64,000 nt of DNA. It comes from an uncultured bacterium. Lineage in GTDB: Bacteria; Myxococcota_A; Bradymonadia; Bradymonadales; Bradymonadaceae. The notes below the pieces were generated by a model. The model made no database searches. It saw only the letters and a program-made list of their open reading frames with translations, and was not told the DNA's origin. The stretch covers positions 186,001-250,000 of the forward strand of contig CALJNB010000005.1 of NCBI GenBank assembly GCA_937981985.1. Direction: 5' to 3'. The translations under genes and the position numbers were made by a program. How positions within the stretch are numbered: position 1 is the first letter of the stretch; the number at the start of each line of letters is the position of its first letter. Shown here one piece after another: positions 42,367 through 51,063 of the stretch.

Positions 42367-43213
42367 ATGCTTCCGGGCGACGGTCGCGAAAGAACTGCCA
42401 AACATTTCGTACTTCGTCAATTTGATCTAAATCTAAATCAGCAATTACCAGCTCGCTATTATCTTCAGAACCTTCTGCGAGAAACTCGCCTTTGGGCGAA
42501 GCGAAATAGCTTGTTCCGTAGAACTTACCGATATTCCAGGGCGCCTCGGTACCTACACGATTAATGGCTCCGATGAAGTAGCCGTTTGCAACCGCGTGTG
42601 CGGGTTGTTCAAGCTTCCAAAGATATTGACTTAAGCCTGCAACTGTCGCACTTGGATTAAATACGATTTCCGCTCCATTGAGACCCAACGCACGCGCCCC
42701 TTCTGGGAAATGACGGTCGTAGCAAATATAGACGCCCACTTTAGCGTATTTGGTTTCAAAAACCGGGAATCCGCCATCACCAGGTTTGAAGTAGAATTTT
42801 TCGTAGAATCCAGGTCCACATTGCGGGATGTGATGCTTTCTGTATTTACCCAAGTAAGTTCCGTCAGCGTCGATCACAGCGGCAGTATTGTAGTAAACGC
42901 CACGCATATCTTTTTCGTAGACGGGGACGACGATGACCATATTATATTTTTTGGCATAACCACTCATGAGATCGGTCATTGGACCAGGGACCGACTCAGC
43001 GGCCTCGTACCAACGTACGTCCTGGCTTGGGCAAAAATAGGGTCCGTGAAAAATTTCTTGCAAGCATAGAATTTGCACACCTTTCTCACCGGCTTCTTCG
43101 ATGAAGGGTATATGAGCTTCCAAGCCCGCTTTCAAAATATCGGCGACAGGCACGGATTCGTCGTTAATTGGGTTTGCGCACTGTATGAGTCCGCACTTTA
43201 CTAGGTTTGTCAT
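42344..43213 (-). CDS. Beta-ureidopropionase (nitrilase superfamily)
   Basis: A 289-residue carbon-nitrogen hydrolase. The catalytic triad is Glu 53 (LQEIFHGPYF), Lys 126 (KYRKHHIP) and Cys 164 (YICYDRHFPEGAR), and the sequence around them matches beta-ureidopropionases (N-carbamoyl-beta-alanine amidohydrolase), the last step of reductive pyrimidine degradation giving beta-alanine, CO2 and ammonia. AAGGA precedes the ATG by six bases. It follows preT-preA, which supports this reading. A related N-carbamoylputrescine amidase role cannot be fully excluded. No dihydropyrimidinase gene is adjacent. Confidence 0.85.
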   Translation of the reverse strand: MTNLVKCGLIQCANPINDESVPVADILKAGLEAHIPFIEEAGEKGVQILCLQEIFHGPYFCPSQDVRWYEAAESVPGPMTDLMSGYAKKYNMVIVVPVYEKDMRGVYYNTAAVIDADGTYLGKYRKHHIPQCGPGFYEKFYFKPGDGGFPVFETKYAKVGVYICYDRHFPEGARALGLNGAEIVFNPSATVAGLSQYLWKLEQPAHAVANGYFIGAINRVGTEAPWNIGKFYGTSYFASPKGEFLAEGSEDNSELVIADLDLDQIDEVRNVWQFFRDRRPEAYDNLVEF

Positions 43214-43259
43214 TGTTTTTCCTTAATAAGAATCGAATATTAAATGGTAAGTATTGTTA

Positions 43260-44573
43260 CTATATATCACTCTTGGGTGGACCGACAATCGGGCGCCACT
43301 CGTGTTCGGCACGAGGCGCAAGTTTTCCGTTACGAGTCGTATAGTCATCCCAACTGCAGGCATCGAACTCGTTTGGGATTTCAACCATGGTGATGCAATC
43401 TTCAACTGGACACACTAAACTACAAAGGTTGCAACCCACACATGCGGCTTCGTTGATTTCGACGTGCGTTCGACCGTTGTCCATCGGATTTGCAAAGATC
43501 GCTTGGTGGGCGCCGTCTTCGCAAGCGATGTAACAGATCCCACAACCAATGCATTTTTCCTGATCGATGCTCGCGTTGATAACGTAGTTGAGATCGAGTT
43601 CTTGCCAATTTTTTATACGCTCAACGCTTTGTCCGCGCAATTGGTCCAAGGTCATTGCTTTTTCGTCGAGGTAATTTGAAAGACCGTCGATCATGTCCTC
43701 AACAATACGGAAGCCGTAATGCATTACCGCGGTACAGACTTGTACCGAATGCGCACCCAGAAGAATAAACTCTGCCGCATCTTGCCAATTCGAAACACCG
43801 CCAATCCCGCTAATTGGAATCTGAGCAGTTTGTGGGTCCGATGTAATCTGAGAAAGCATGTTGAGCGCGATGGGTTTCACGGCTGGACCACAGTAACCGC
43901 CGTGTGATGATAAACCATCAACATTAGGATTGGGTGCAAAGGTGTCCAAGTTAACCGACATCAAGCTATTTATCGTATTAATAAGAGCGATACCATCAGC
44001 ACCGCCAGCTTGAGCGGCTCGGGCGGGGTAACGAATATCGGTAACGTTAGGCGTGAGTTTAACGAGGACGGGAATGTTTGAAACTTCCTTTACCCATTCG
44101 GTCATCTGTTGAACGTATTCCGGGACTTGGCCGACTGCCGCGCCAAGACCGCGTTCGGACATACCATGAGGACATCCAAAATTCAGTTCCAGCCCGTCCG
44201 CACCCGCATCTTCAGAACGCTTTACAAGTTCGTGAAATTCTTCACGACTTCCAACCATCAAACTGACGATAACTGCGTTGTTGGGATAGTGCTTTTTAAC
44301 TTCGTAGATCTCTTTAAAATTAACGTCTAAGGATCGGTCGGTGATGAGTTCTATATTGTTGAGTCCCATCATCTTCACGCCGTTGATATCCATTGAAGCG
44401 TAACGCGACCAAACGTTTACAATCGGTTGACCGAGCGTTTTCCAAACCGCGCCGCCCCATCCCGCATCAAATGCGCGCGCGACTTGGTCGCCCGTATTTG
44501 TAGGCGGTGCTGACGCAAGCCAGAAGGGGTTAGGTGAAACAATACCGGCGGTATTCGTTGTTAAATCTGCCAT
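43260..44573 (-). CDS. preA: NAD-dependent dihydropyrimidine dehydrogenase subunit PreA
   Basis: A 437-residue FMN enzyme that reduces uracil or thymine to the dihydro form with PreT. The N-terminal TIM barrel shows NPFWLASAPPT, LNFGCPHGMSERGLG with the active-site region, and GIGGVSNWQDA for FMN; the C-terminus carries two [4Fe-4S] motifs (CIGCGIC and CVGCNLC). The start at 44573 (ATG, after GGAGGT spaced by seven) is preferred over a GTG at 44588 that would overlap preT. It sits one base after the preT stop. Confidence 0.95.
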   Translation of the reverse strand: MADLTTNTAGIVSPNPFWLASAPPTNTGDQVARAFDAGWGGAVWKTLGQPIVNVWSRYASMDINGVKMMGLNNIELITDRSLDVNFKEIYEVKKHYPNNAVIVSLMVGSREEFHELVKRSEDAGADGLELNFGCPHGMSERGLGAAVGQVPEYVQQMTEWVKEVSNIPVLVKLTPNVTDIRYPARAAQAGGADGIALINTINSLMSVNLDTFAPNPNVDGLSSHGGYCGPAVKPIALNMLSQITSDPQTAQIPISGIGGVSNWQDAAEFILLGAHSVQVCTAVMHYGFRIVEDMIDGLSNYLDEKAMTLDQLRGQSVERIKNWQELDLNYVINASIDQEKCIGCGICYIACEDGAHQAIFANPMDNGRTHVEINEAACVGCNLCSLVCPVEDCITMVEIPNEFDACSWDDYTTRNGKLAPRAEHEWRPIVGPPKSDI

Positions 44574-44574
44574 C

Positions 44575-45894
44575 TTACTGACCTCCACTTAGGGTTGAAT
44601 GGATACTTTTTGCGGCAAGTTTTCCTTCTGCCACCGCATTGACGACTTCTTGGCCGCCACTTACACAATCGCCGCCCGACCAAATCTTTTCATGAGACGT
44701 GCGTTGATTCCCATCGACTACCGGCGTGTTCCATTTGGTGAGTTCGATACCTACGCTTTCCAAAAAGCTTGTATGTTTAGCCTGTCCGGTTGCGCGTAAG
44801 ACGAGGTCGACTTTTAGCGACGATAATTCGTCCGTTATGATGAGTTTCCCATTTTCTGATTTCGTTTTTGCGCAAATTAACTCAGAAACTTTCCCTTCAC
44901 CTTTTATTTCTACGGGCTGTTTTTCGAGAACGAAAACCCCACCATCCTTGAGTGCTAATTCTTGTTCATGTTCGTATGCGCCCATTTTCGAGCGTGTTCT
45001 ACGATAAACAAGATAGACGTTGTCCGCTTCCAAACGACATGCTTGGGTAACAGCGTCGATCGCGGTATTACCACCACCTAAAACGGCAACACTTTTACCT
45101 TTTAGTGAAAGGTCTTCTTTGGGGTGGGTTTTTAGATCGCGAATGAAATCTAAACAGTCCATAACGCCGTCCAGTTCTTCGCCCGGTATACCTATTGGGC
45201 CGACACCACCGAGTCCGATACCGAGGAATACTGCATCGTAATCGGTTAGCAAGGTTTCCATGCTGACATCTTTCCCGACGGTTGTGTTCGTTTTAATTTC
45301 TATCCCTAACTGGTCGATCCATTCAAGTTCTTTCAGCGCAGTCTCATAACTGAGTTTATAATCGGCGATGGCATAGGTATTGAGACCGCCCGCTTTTTCA
45401 TTCTTGTCAAAACAGACACATTCGTAACCCATTTTCGCAAGGTCTGCAGCGCATCCTAAACTAGCCGGACCAGAACCCACGAGTGCTATTTTCTTCCCGT
45501 TGGAAGGTGCTTTTTGAAAAAGCAATTTGCTGGTATTTTCGATGACGACGCTTTCTGTTGCGTAACGCTGAAGGCTACCAATTTTTATGGGTGTCTCATG
45601 TAGATCGTTTAAAACACAAGCGCCTTCGCAGAGTTCTTCTGTTGGACAAATTCTCGCGCAACTGGCGCCGAGGATATTAGCATCCAGAATCGTTTTAGCA
45701 GATCCTCTTAGATTTCCGCTCGAAATTTTCTTAATAAATTTCGGCACATCAATATCAGTTGGGCAGGCAATAGTGCAGGGCGCGTCGTAGCAAAAAAGAC
45801 AACGATTCGCTTCCACAAGCGCGGATGCATTCGTGAATAAGGGCTTATAATCAGAGAAATTATCATCGATCGAACTAGGATTATTTTCGGACAT
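44575..45894 (-). CDS. preT: NAD-dependent dihydropyrimidine dehydrogenase subunit PreT
   Basis: A 439-residue flavoprotein that oxidises NAD(P)H and passes electrons to PreA. It has the N-terminal Cys-rich region (CLFCYDAPC, CARICPTE-LC) for two Fe-S clusters, a first dinucleotide fold (VGSGPASLGCA), a second (VLGGGNTAID) and the final GGDCVSGGQEVVNAVAEG FAD motif. Glutamate synthase small subunit and NfnB are relatives, but the partner preA directly downstream settles the call. A 442-base intergenic region lies upstream. Confidence 0.95.
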   Translation of the reverse strand: MSENNPSSIDDNFSDYKPLFTNASALVEANRCLFCYDAPCTIACPTDIDVPKFIKKISSGNLRGSAKTILDANILGASCARICPTEELCEGACVLNDLHETPIKIGSLQRYATESVVIENTSKLLFQKAPSNGKKIALVGSGPASLGCAADLAKMGYECVCFDKNEKAGGLNTYAIADYKLSYETALKELEWIDQLGIEIKTNTTVGKDVSMETLLTDYDAVFLGIGLGGVGPIGIPGEELDGVMDCLDFIRDLKTHPKEDLSLKGKSVAVLGGGNTAIDAVTQACRLEADNVYLVYRRTRSKMGAYEHEQELALKDGGVFVLEKQPVEIKGEGKVSELICAKTKSENGKLIITDELSSLKVDLVLRATGQAKHTSFLESVGIELTKWNTPVVDGNQRTSHEKIWSGGDCVSGGQEVVNAVAEGKLAAKSIHSTLSGGQ

Positions 45895-46339
45895 ATTTGG
45901 CCAGAATAAGAGTTGAACCGCGGACTATAAAGATCTGCTGAAAGATTGGCAACGCCTTATATTATAAGCTTATTTTATCCAAAAATTTCGCTGAAACGAT
46001 TAATCTCAGACTCGGTTGAATTTTGTAAGAGAGGTGATTAGTAAGTGCGACGTTACTAACTTCCTCAGATTTAGGTGGGCGAAAATTCCCCTGGCTTTCA
46101 GTTAGAATTCGGGTCGATGGGTAATAGCTTTGCACTCGAGCGCTACCCCAATTTAGATCGAATCGAAAAAATAATCGTGCTCGAAGACTAGGGGCACTGA
46201 TGTTTTTTCTTTTATATTTTCGCGCACGAATAAGCAGCGTTTTGAACATTGTTTCAAAATGTTTCGTATACCGCTTTGCGTTCGACTCGATCCAAAATCC
46301 TGGTATGTTCTATTTCAATAATTTACTTCTAGGAAGATG
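45895..46339. other. 445-base intergenic region between preT and the YHYH gene
   Basis: The only gap over 300 bases in the window. It separates divergent genes and so should hold both promoters. It contains an AT-rich interrupted palindrome (45956-45968). The 95-residue minus-strand frame at 45962-46249 has no recognisable domain and I do not call it a gene. No tRNA-like or riboswitch-like fold was seen by eye. Confidence 0.5.
45956..45968. promoter_or_regulatory. Interrupted palindrome upstream of preT
   Basis: CTTATA and TATAAG flank a central T, 62 bases upstream of the preT start. It could be an operator for the pyrimidine-catabolism genes or part of an AT-rich promoter; it resembles no specific known site. 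Confidence 0.25.
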
Positions 46340-47425
46340 ATGAAACCCTCTATAATTTTGATGTTCTTTAGCTGTTGTCTCATGGTTGCTTGCGACGACA
46401 ATGTATATGATACGCCCGATCTCGACGCGGGTGTGGATAGTTCTCAGATCGAGGATCAAGGGACCGATAAAACTGATACCGACCTGCTTCCGGACACTGA
46501 TAATGATATGTCTGTGTCTGGAACCAAATCTACTGCTAATATTTTGTGTGATTTAAGCGCAAGCGGTAATCAACAATTCGTTTATAAATCGGGGCGTCCA
46601 GGAACGGCCCTAAGCGATATTGACGAAACATTAGAATATAATTTCGCATGGGCTTGCGGGAATGGCGAGAGAACGTTGACTGGAAACGGGGTTCCAAATC
46701 ACGGTGTTGCAGGCGGGGAGTTCGCCTCAAAACTCAGCGCCCAAACCGTTTCGTTTACCTTCACGACAACGCCCGCAGATACAGGCAAGATTACGGAAGT
46801 AAAAGAGCCGGGATTTGCGTTGAACGGTGTTAAGTTTGATCCGGGTACTGCCGGGACGTGTCCGGACGCCGCAACAGTTGATACTGACTGCAACTACGCG
46901 ATGGGAAGCGATAGTTGGAGAATGGTCGCCACGCCGGGAAACGTCAGCCCTTGGAAGTTCGGCTTTGGTGTTGATGAAAATGATGCCCACGTTCAACCGA
47001 CTGGCGCATATCACTACCACGGAAATCCAGTAGGATTGGTTTCTCAACTCAATAATAACGCAGCATCTTCGATGACCCTGGTAGGGTGGGCGACTGACGG
47101 CTTTCCGATTTACTCGGTTTACGGTCATAGCGATGTGACTGACCTCTCGTCATCTGTTGTAGAGATGAAGAGTAGTTATAAGACCGTTGATTCACCCGGT
47201 GCTGGAAGACCAGACGTTGCAGATTTCCCGCTTGGCCACTTCATTCAGGATTGGCAGTACGCTGACGGCAGCGGAGATCTGGATGAGTGCAATGGGCGGT
47301 TCGCAGTTACCCCAGAATTTCCAAATGGTATTTATCATTACTATATAACTAACACTTATCCTTTCGTACAACGATGCGTGAAAGGCGAAAGCGCCGGAGG
47401 TGGTGGACCGGGACCTCGTCCATAA
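46340..47425 (+). CDS. YHYH-domain lipoprotein
   Basis: A 361-residue predicted lipoprotein (MVACDD lipobox, Cys about 18) with an acidic linker and a YHYH domain. The domain motifs are GAYHYHGNP, GWATDGFPIYSVYG, LDECNGRF and GIYHYYITNTYPF-x-RC. His-rich YHYH proteins may bind metal, but this is not established for the family. The ATG at 46340 fits AGGA spacing better than the one three bases before. The gene ends inside the start of the HupE-like gene, pointing to a joint function. Confidence 0.88.
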   Translation: MKPSIILMFFSCCLMVACDDNVYDTPDLDAGVDSSQIEDQGTDKTDTDLLPDTDNDMSVSGTKSTANILCDLSASGNQQFVYKSGRPGTALSDIDETLEYNFAWACGNGERTLTGNGVPNHGVAGGEFASKLSAQTVSFTFTTTPADTGKITEVKEPGFALNGVKFDPGTAGTCPDAATVDTDCNYAMGSDSWRMVATPGNVSPWKFGFGVDENDAHVQPTGAYHYHGNPVGLVSQLNNNAASSMTLVGWATDGFPIYSVYGHSDVTDLSSSVVEMKSSYKTVDSPGAGRPDVADFPLGHFIQDWQYADGSGDLDECNGRFAVTPEFPNGIYHYYITNTYPFVQRCVKGESAGGGGPGPRP

Positions 47426-48491
47426 ACCTGTGTTGAAAAGTCCTTTCCTAAGTCATACGGTATTAGCTTTTGGGGCATGGCTCTTATTGTCGTTTTCGCC
47501 AGTAACTGCATTCGCGCACTTGATGCCGACCGGTCACGGCACGATCAATATAACGGGCAAAAAAGCCTACATCATCATTTCTGTTTCTGCGGCTTCCTTT
47601 GACTTAAAGGAGACACGTGGAGCCGGCTTATTGAACGCCGATGAATTAAAGATAAACGGGGATCAGATTCGAGAGCAAATCCGAGAAGGACTGTTCATTG
47701 GGACTCAAAAAAGTCGAGCTACCTTCGAAAAGATTCTTCTTAATTTGCCCGAAAGTGGTCAAATTGAAACTGAAATCCACGGTCATAATCGACAAACGAA
47801 CACAGATTTAACGATCATGATTGTTGCCCAATTCGAGGCTCCTCCAGATTCTCTTTTTCTACGTTCGAAAATATGGGCGAGTGCTAAGGATTCGATAAAA
47901 TTTAAAACGACAGTTAGCGAGGGCGAGAAGATTCTGCGCTCCGAGTTGGGTACAATCTCGATGTCTCGTCCTGAATACGTCTTTTTCGCAGATTCAAAAT
48001 ATGTTGCTCTAAGTTCTTTTAGCAGTGGTTTTGAACACTTTATTCTCGGATGGGACCATCTTCTCTTTTTTGTACTTCTGCTCATCGCATCGATCACTTT
48101 TAAACGTTGGGCCATTGTGGGGTTATGCTTTACATGTGCTTATGCAGGCGCTTTTTCGGCGATAAGTTTGGGCTGGCTCTCTTTTCCTTTGTGGTCGGTC
48201 GTATCGGAGTTTATCGTAGAATCGGTTATTTTATTATCTTTGTTGGTCGTCTCAATTCCGAATTTAATTCGAGTCCGTCCCTCCCTGTTTTGTGAAGGTA
48301 TTGTGGTTGGTGTTTTGGGGATTGTTCATGGCTTAGGTTTTGCCTCGGCGATGTCCGGGGCGCAGAGTTTTGACCATTTGGTTGAATTAAAAATTTTTGG
48401 TTTTGTTGGAGGCGTATTTGTAGCTCAATTTTTGGTTGCATTCGGGTTGTGGGCTGTAAGTAGAATCGTTACTGCGATGCAAAATTCATAA
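47400..48491 (+). CDS. HupE/UreJ-family membrane protein
   Basis: A 363-residue protein: signal peptide, an extracytoplasmic beta-rich domain (about 40-200) and six or so membrane helices. The GFEHFILGWDHLLFF motif (about 210-224) and the later GIVHGLGFAS motif are typical of HupE/UreJ proteins, some of which import nickel. Their His/Asp residues could bind metal. The GTG at 47400 lies within the YHYH gene, and GTG 47403 or TTG 47433 are alternatives. No urease or hydrogenase gene is nearby, so the metal is open. Confidence 0.8.
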   Translation: MVDRDLVHKPVLKSPFLSHTVLAFGAWLLLSFSPVTAFAHLMPTGHGTINITGKKAYIIISVSAASFDLKETRGAGLLNADELKINGDQIREQIREGLFIGTQKSRATFEKILLNLPESGQIETEIHGHNRQTNTDLTIMIVAQFEAPPDSLFLRSKIWASAKDSIKFKTTVSEGEKILRSELGTISMSRPEYVFFADSKYVALSSFSSGFEHFILGWDHLLFFVLLLIASITFKRWAIVGLCFTCAYAGAFSAISLGWLSFPLWSVVSEFIVESVILLSLLVVSIPNLIRVRPSLFCEGIVVGVLGIVHGLGFASAMSGAQSFDHLVELKIFGFVGGVFVAQFLVAFGLWAVSRIVTAMQNS

Positions 48492-48550
48492 AATCGCGTT
48501 CAAAATACCGAATGGGATGTGGTTGCGGAGCGAAAACCGTTAGCCATTTT

Positions 48551-50302
48551 TTAATCGATTGCCATCGCTTTTCCAAATTTTCGCTTGTCGCTGACACCGG
48601 CCCAGTTATCTGCGTCACGTGCGATAAATTGAACGGCGTTAAAGAACGTGGGACGCTTACGGAGTTTGTGCCCTTTTTTCTCTAAGCGTTTTTCCCACGC
48701 CTCTCCGAATTCTCCTTCCAAAGATAAAACTTCTGGAATCCATTGGTGGTGAAAACGCGGTGCGAAAACAGCTTTTACCGGTGACCACCCGAAGTCGATC
48801 GATCGATGCAGAGTAAGCAAAGTCCCGGTAATTATCCAAGGACCTCCACTTGCGCCAACAACGGCCATCGTGTGGGTGCAATTCTCATTCTTGTCCGGAA
48901 CTGTTTCACTTAAATTTTTTACCGAACAAGGCGCCGTTATCAACGTAGGTGACATTGAGCTAAGTGGTCGTTTACCAGGCGCAATCGCATTTTGTGCCGT
49001 ACCCATTAATCCATAATTGTTGGCAACACCAGGCTGTGCCGTAAAATCTCCCATCTCGTTGTTCAAAATGATGCCGTACTTTTGGACGTAGACCAAAGAT
49101 CCGAAACTTGTGTTAATTGTGGACGTACACGCCAAGGCAGAATCTTTCGCAGCGATTGACACGTGCGACGTTCCCTCATCGTCAGGTAAGGGCGCGGTTT
49201 GACCGTACGCTTCGAGTTCTAAAACTTTCCATGGAGACAATTTTTTCGTCTTAGCATAAGATTTTTTTATCAGTGATTGAGTAGGTACGTTCACGAAGTC
49301 TGTGTCGCCTAGCCAATGCGCTCGATCAGCAAAAGCGTGTTTTAAGGATTCCACTGTTCGATGCATCGTTTCAGGATTATCGCCCATTGTTCGATAGTCC
49401 ATACTTTCCATAAGGTTTAACGTTTCGAGAAGTGTGGTTCCACCCGAAGATGGAGGCGGCATCGTGTGAACTTTAAAACCCCGATAGCTTCCTTCCAATG
49501 GCTGCCGCCAGGTCGTTTTGTAGTTTGCCAAGTCCGCTTCGCTAATGATTCCAGCTTGTTTTTTAACTTCGGTGGATATGGCTTTGGCGACGTCGCCCTC
49601 ATAAAACGCGGATGGCCCCTCTTTTGCAATTTTTTTCAAAAGCTTGCCTAGAGCAGGACGTTTAAAGCGATCACCTTTCTTAACCCATCGTTTTCCTTTT
49701 TTGAAATGCTTGGCAAGTGACCGCCCGTTCAATTTTTTTTCTTTGCGCTTTAGTCGCTTTGGTAAAAGCTCACCCACCGTAAAGCCTTGTGACGCTAGTT
49801 TTTGCGCTGGAGCTACAACTTCGGCCCATTTTAATGCTCCGTATTTTTTGTGGAGTTCGAAAAGCCCTGCGACTTCACCGGGGACTGCGACGCTGAGTCC
49901 ACCATATGTTGTTAAATCTATTTCTGCTTTTCCGTTTACGATATACATATCGGACGTCGCTGCTGATGGTGCTCGTTCTCGAAAATCTAGCACTTTCACG
50001 TCTTCATTCTTATTTTTGACGAGGCAAAATCCGCCCCCGCCGATTCCTGATGCGAATGGATTTAGGACACCCAGTGCAAATAATGTTGCCACCCCTGCAT
50101 CGATCGCATTTCCACCTTTTTTAAGAATCTCTACGCCTATTTTGGACGCGATTGGATGATCGGCCGCGACGACGGATTTACCGACCGCAGCTTCACCATC
50201 TTCTATTTCCTGACCGGAAAGCGTGCCCGTTAGTGCGAAGAGATTTAGAAGAATTGCAATTATGACAATTGTGTGACGATTTGATTCGTTTTTGATGATC
50301 AT
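48551..50302 (-). CDS. ggt: Gamma-glutamyltransferase
   Basis: A 583-residue exported Ntn-hydrolase that cleaves glutathione and other gamma-glutamyl compounds in the periplasm. It has a signal segment (11-30), the NPFASGIGGGGF and LDFRERAPSAA motifs, and the autoprocessing Thr 378 in DEGTSHVSI, giving large and small subunits of about 377 and 206 residues. PLSSMSPT is the oxyanion and substrate loop. A Lys-rich insert (180-225) is more basic than usual. It stands alone, facing away from the DUF47 gene. Confidence 0.93.
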   Translation of the reverse strand: MIIKNESNRHTIVIIAILLNLFALTGTLSGQEIEDGEAAVGKSVVAADHPIASKIGVEILKKGGNAIDAGVATLFALGVLNPFASGIGGGGFCLVKNKNEDVKVLDFRERAPSAATSDMYIVNGKAEIDLTTYGGLSVAVPGEVAGLFELHKKYGALKWAEVVAPAQKLASQGFTVGELLPKRLKRKEKKLNGRSLAKHFKKGKRWVKKGDRFKRPALGKLLKKIAKEGPSAFYEGDVAKAISTEVKKQAGIISEADLANYKTTWRQPLEGSYRGFKVHTMPPPSSGGTTLLETLNLMESMDYRTMGDNPETMHRTVESLKHAFADRAHWLGDTDFVNVPTQSLIKKSYAKTKKLSPWKVLELEAYGQTAPLPDDEGTSHVSIAAKDSALACTSTINTSFGSLVYVQKYGIILNNEMGDFTAQPGVANNYGLMGTAQNAIAPGKRPLSSMSPTLITAPCSVKNLSETVPDKNENCTHTMAVVGASGGPWIITGTLLTLHRSIDFGWSPVKAVFAPRFHHQWIPEVLSLEGEFGEAWEKRLEKKGHKLRKRPTFFNAVQFIARDADNWAGVSDKRKFGKAMAID

Positions 50303-50376
50303 TGGGTTCAGCCATTGAAATTTTGAAGAGTCGAGATAGGTTCGCCGCGTTTAAAGATTATTTCAATGGAAGATTT

Positions 50377-51054
50377 ATGATAGGTAGATCCATACTGGGA
50401 CTTTTTGCCGAAAGTCCTTTTGCAGCTATGAAAGAATTAGCAGACCGAGTAAAAGTTTGCACCGACGAGGTACCGATTCTTTTCGAAGCGTTTTTTGACG
50501 ATGATTACGATCTTGTGATCGAGCTTGCCGAAAAAATTAGCCATTTGGAACATGAAGCTGATGTCGTAAAAACACGTGTTCGAGATGGATTACCAAAATC
50601 TCTTTTCCTACCGGTGGATCGACGCGATTTATTGGACGTCCTCTCCTCCTTAGATGCCATAGCCGATTGTGCAGAGGATGTCGGAATTCTTTTCACCCTT
50701 CGAAAAATGGAACCCCACGAAGACCTCATCGGTCCGTTGAAGAGTCTCGTTCGTCGCGTGACTGCGACTGTTGAAAAAGCGGTCGAAATCGTCCATGCGA
50801 TGGATATTGCAGCAAAATCTGGTTTTGCGGGTAAAGAAGCCGACAAGATTATTCATATGATCGACGAATTAGGCCGTTTAGAGCACGAGGCAGATATTGT
50901 GCAGGACGACCTCGCGAGAAAGTTGTTTGCAATGGAAGATGACATCAAGTTTGGCAGTCTTTTCATCTGGAATAAAATTTTTAATAAAGTTGGCGATATG
51001 GCTAATCATGCAGAGAGAATGGGTAATCGCTTACGTCTCTTTTTCGCATCGTAG
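50377..51054 (+). CDS. DUF47 (TIGR00153) PhoU-like phosphate transport regulator
   Basis: A 225-residue helical protein of the PhoU-like DUF47 family, usually partner or regulator of the low-affinity PiT transporter. It shows the ILGLFAESPFAAM start, DRRDLLDVLSSLDAIADCAED and LEHEADIVQ-D motifs of the family. The ATG at 50377 (GGAAGA before it) gives the usual length and N-terminus; the frame reaches back to 50302 and would touch ggt. The PiT gene begins nine bases after its stop. Confidence 0.88.
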   Translation: MIGRSILGLFAESPFAAMKELADRVKVCTDEVPILFEAFFDDDYDLVIELAEKISHLEHEADVVKTRVRDGLPKSLFLPVDRRDLLDVLSSLDAIADCAEDVGILFTLRKMEPHEDLIGPLKSLVRRVTATVEKAVEIVHAMDIAAKSGFAGKEADKIIHMIDELGRLEHEADIVQDDLARKLFAMEDDIKFGSLFIWNKIFNKVGDMANHAERMGNRLRLFFAS

Positions 51055-51063
51055 GAGTTTTCG

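Noticed and set aside
45962-46249. 95-residue minus-strand frame in the preT/YHYH gap
   Set aside because: Basic, low-complexity product without domain, signal or ribosome site; lies in a divergent promoter region.
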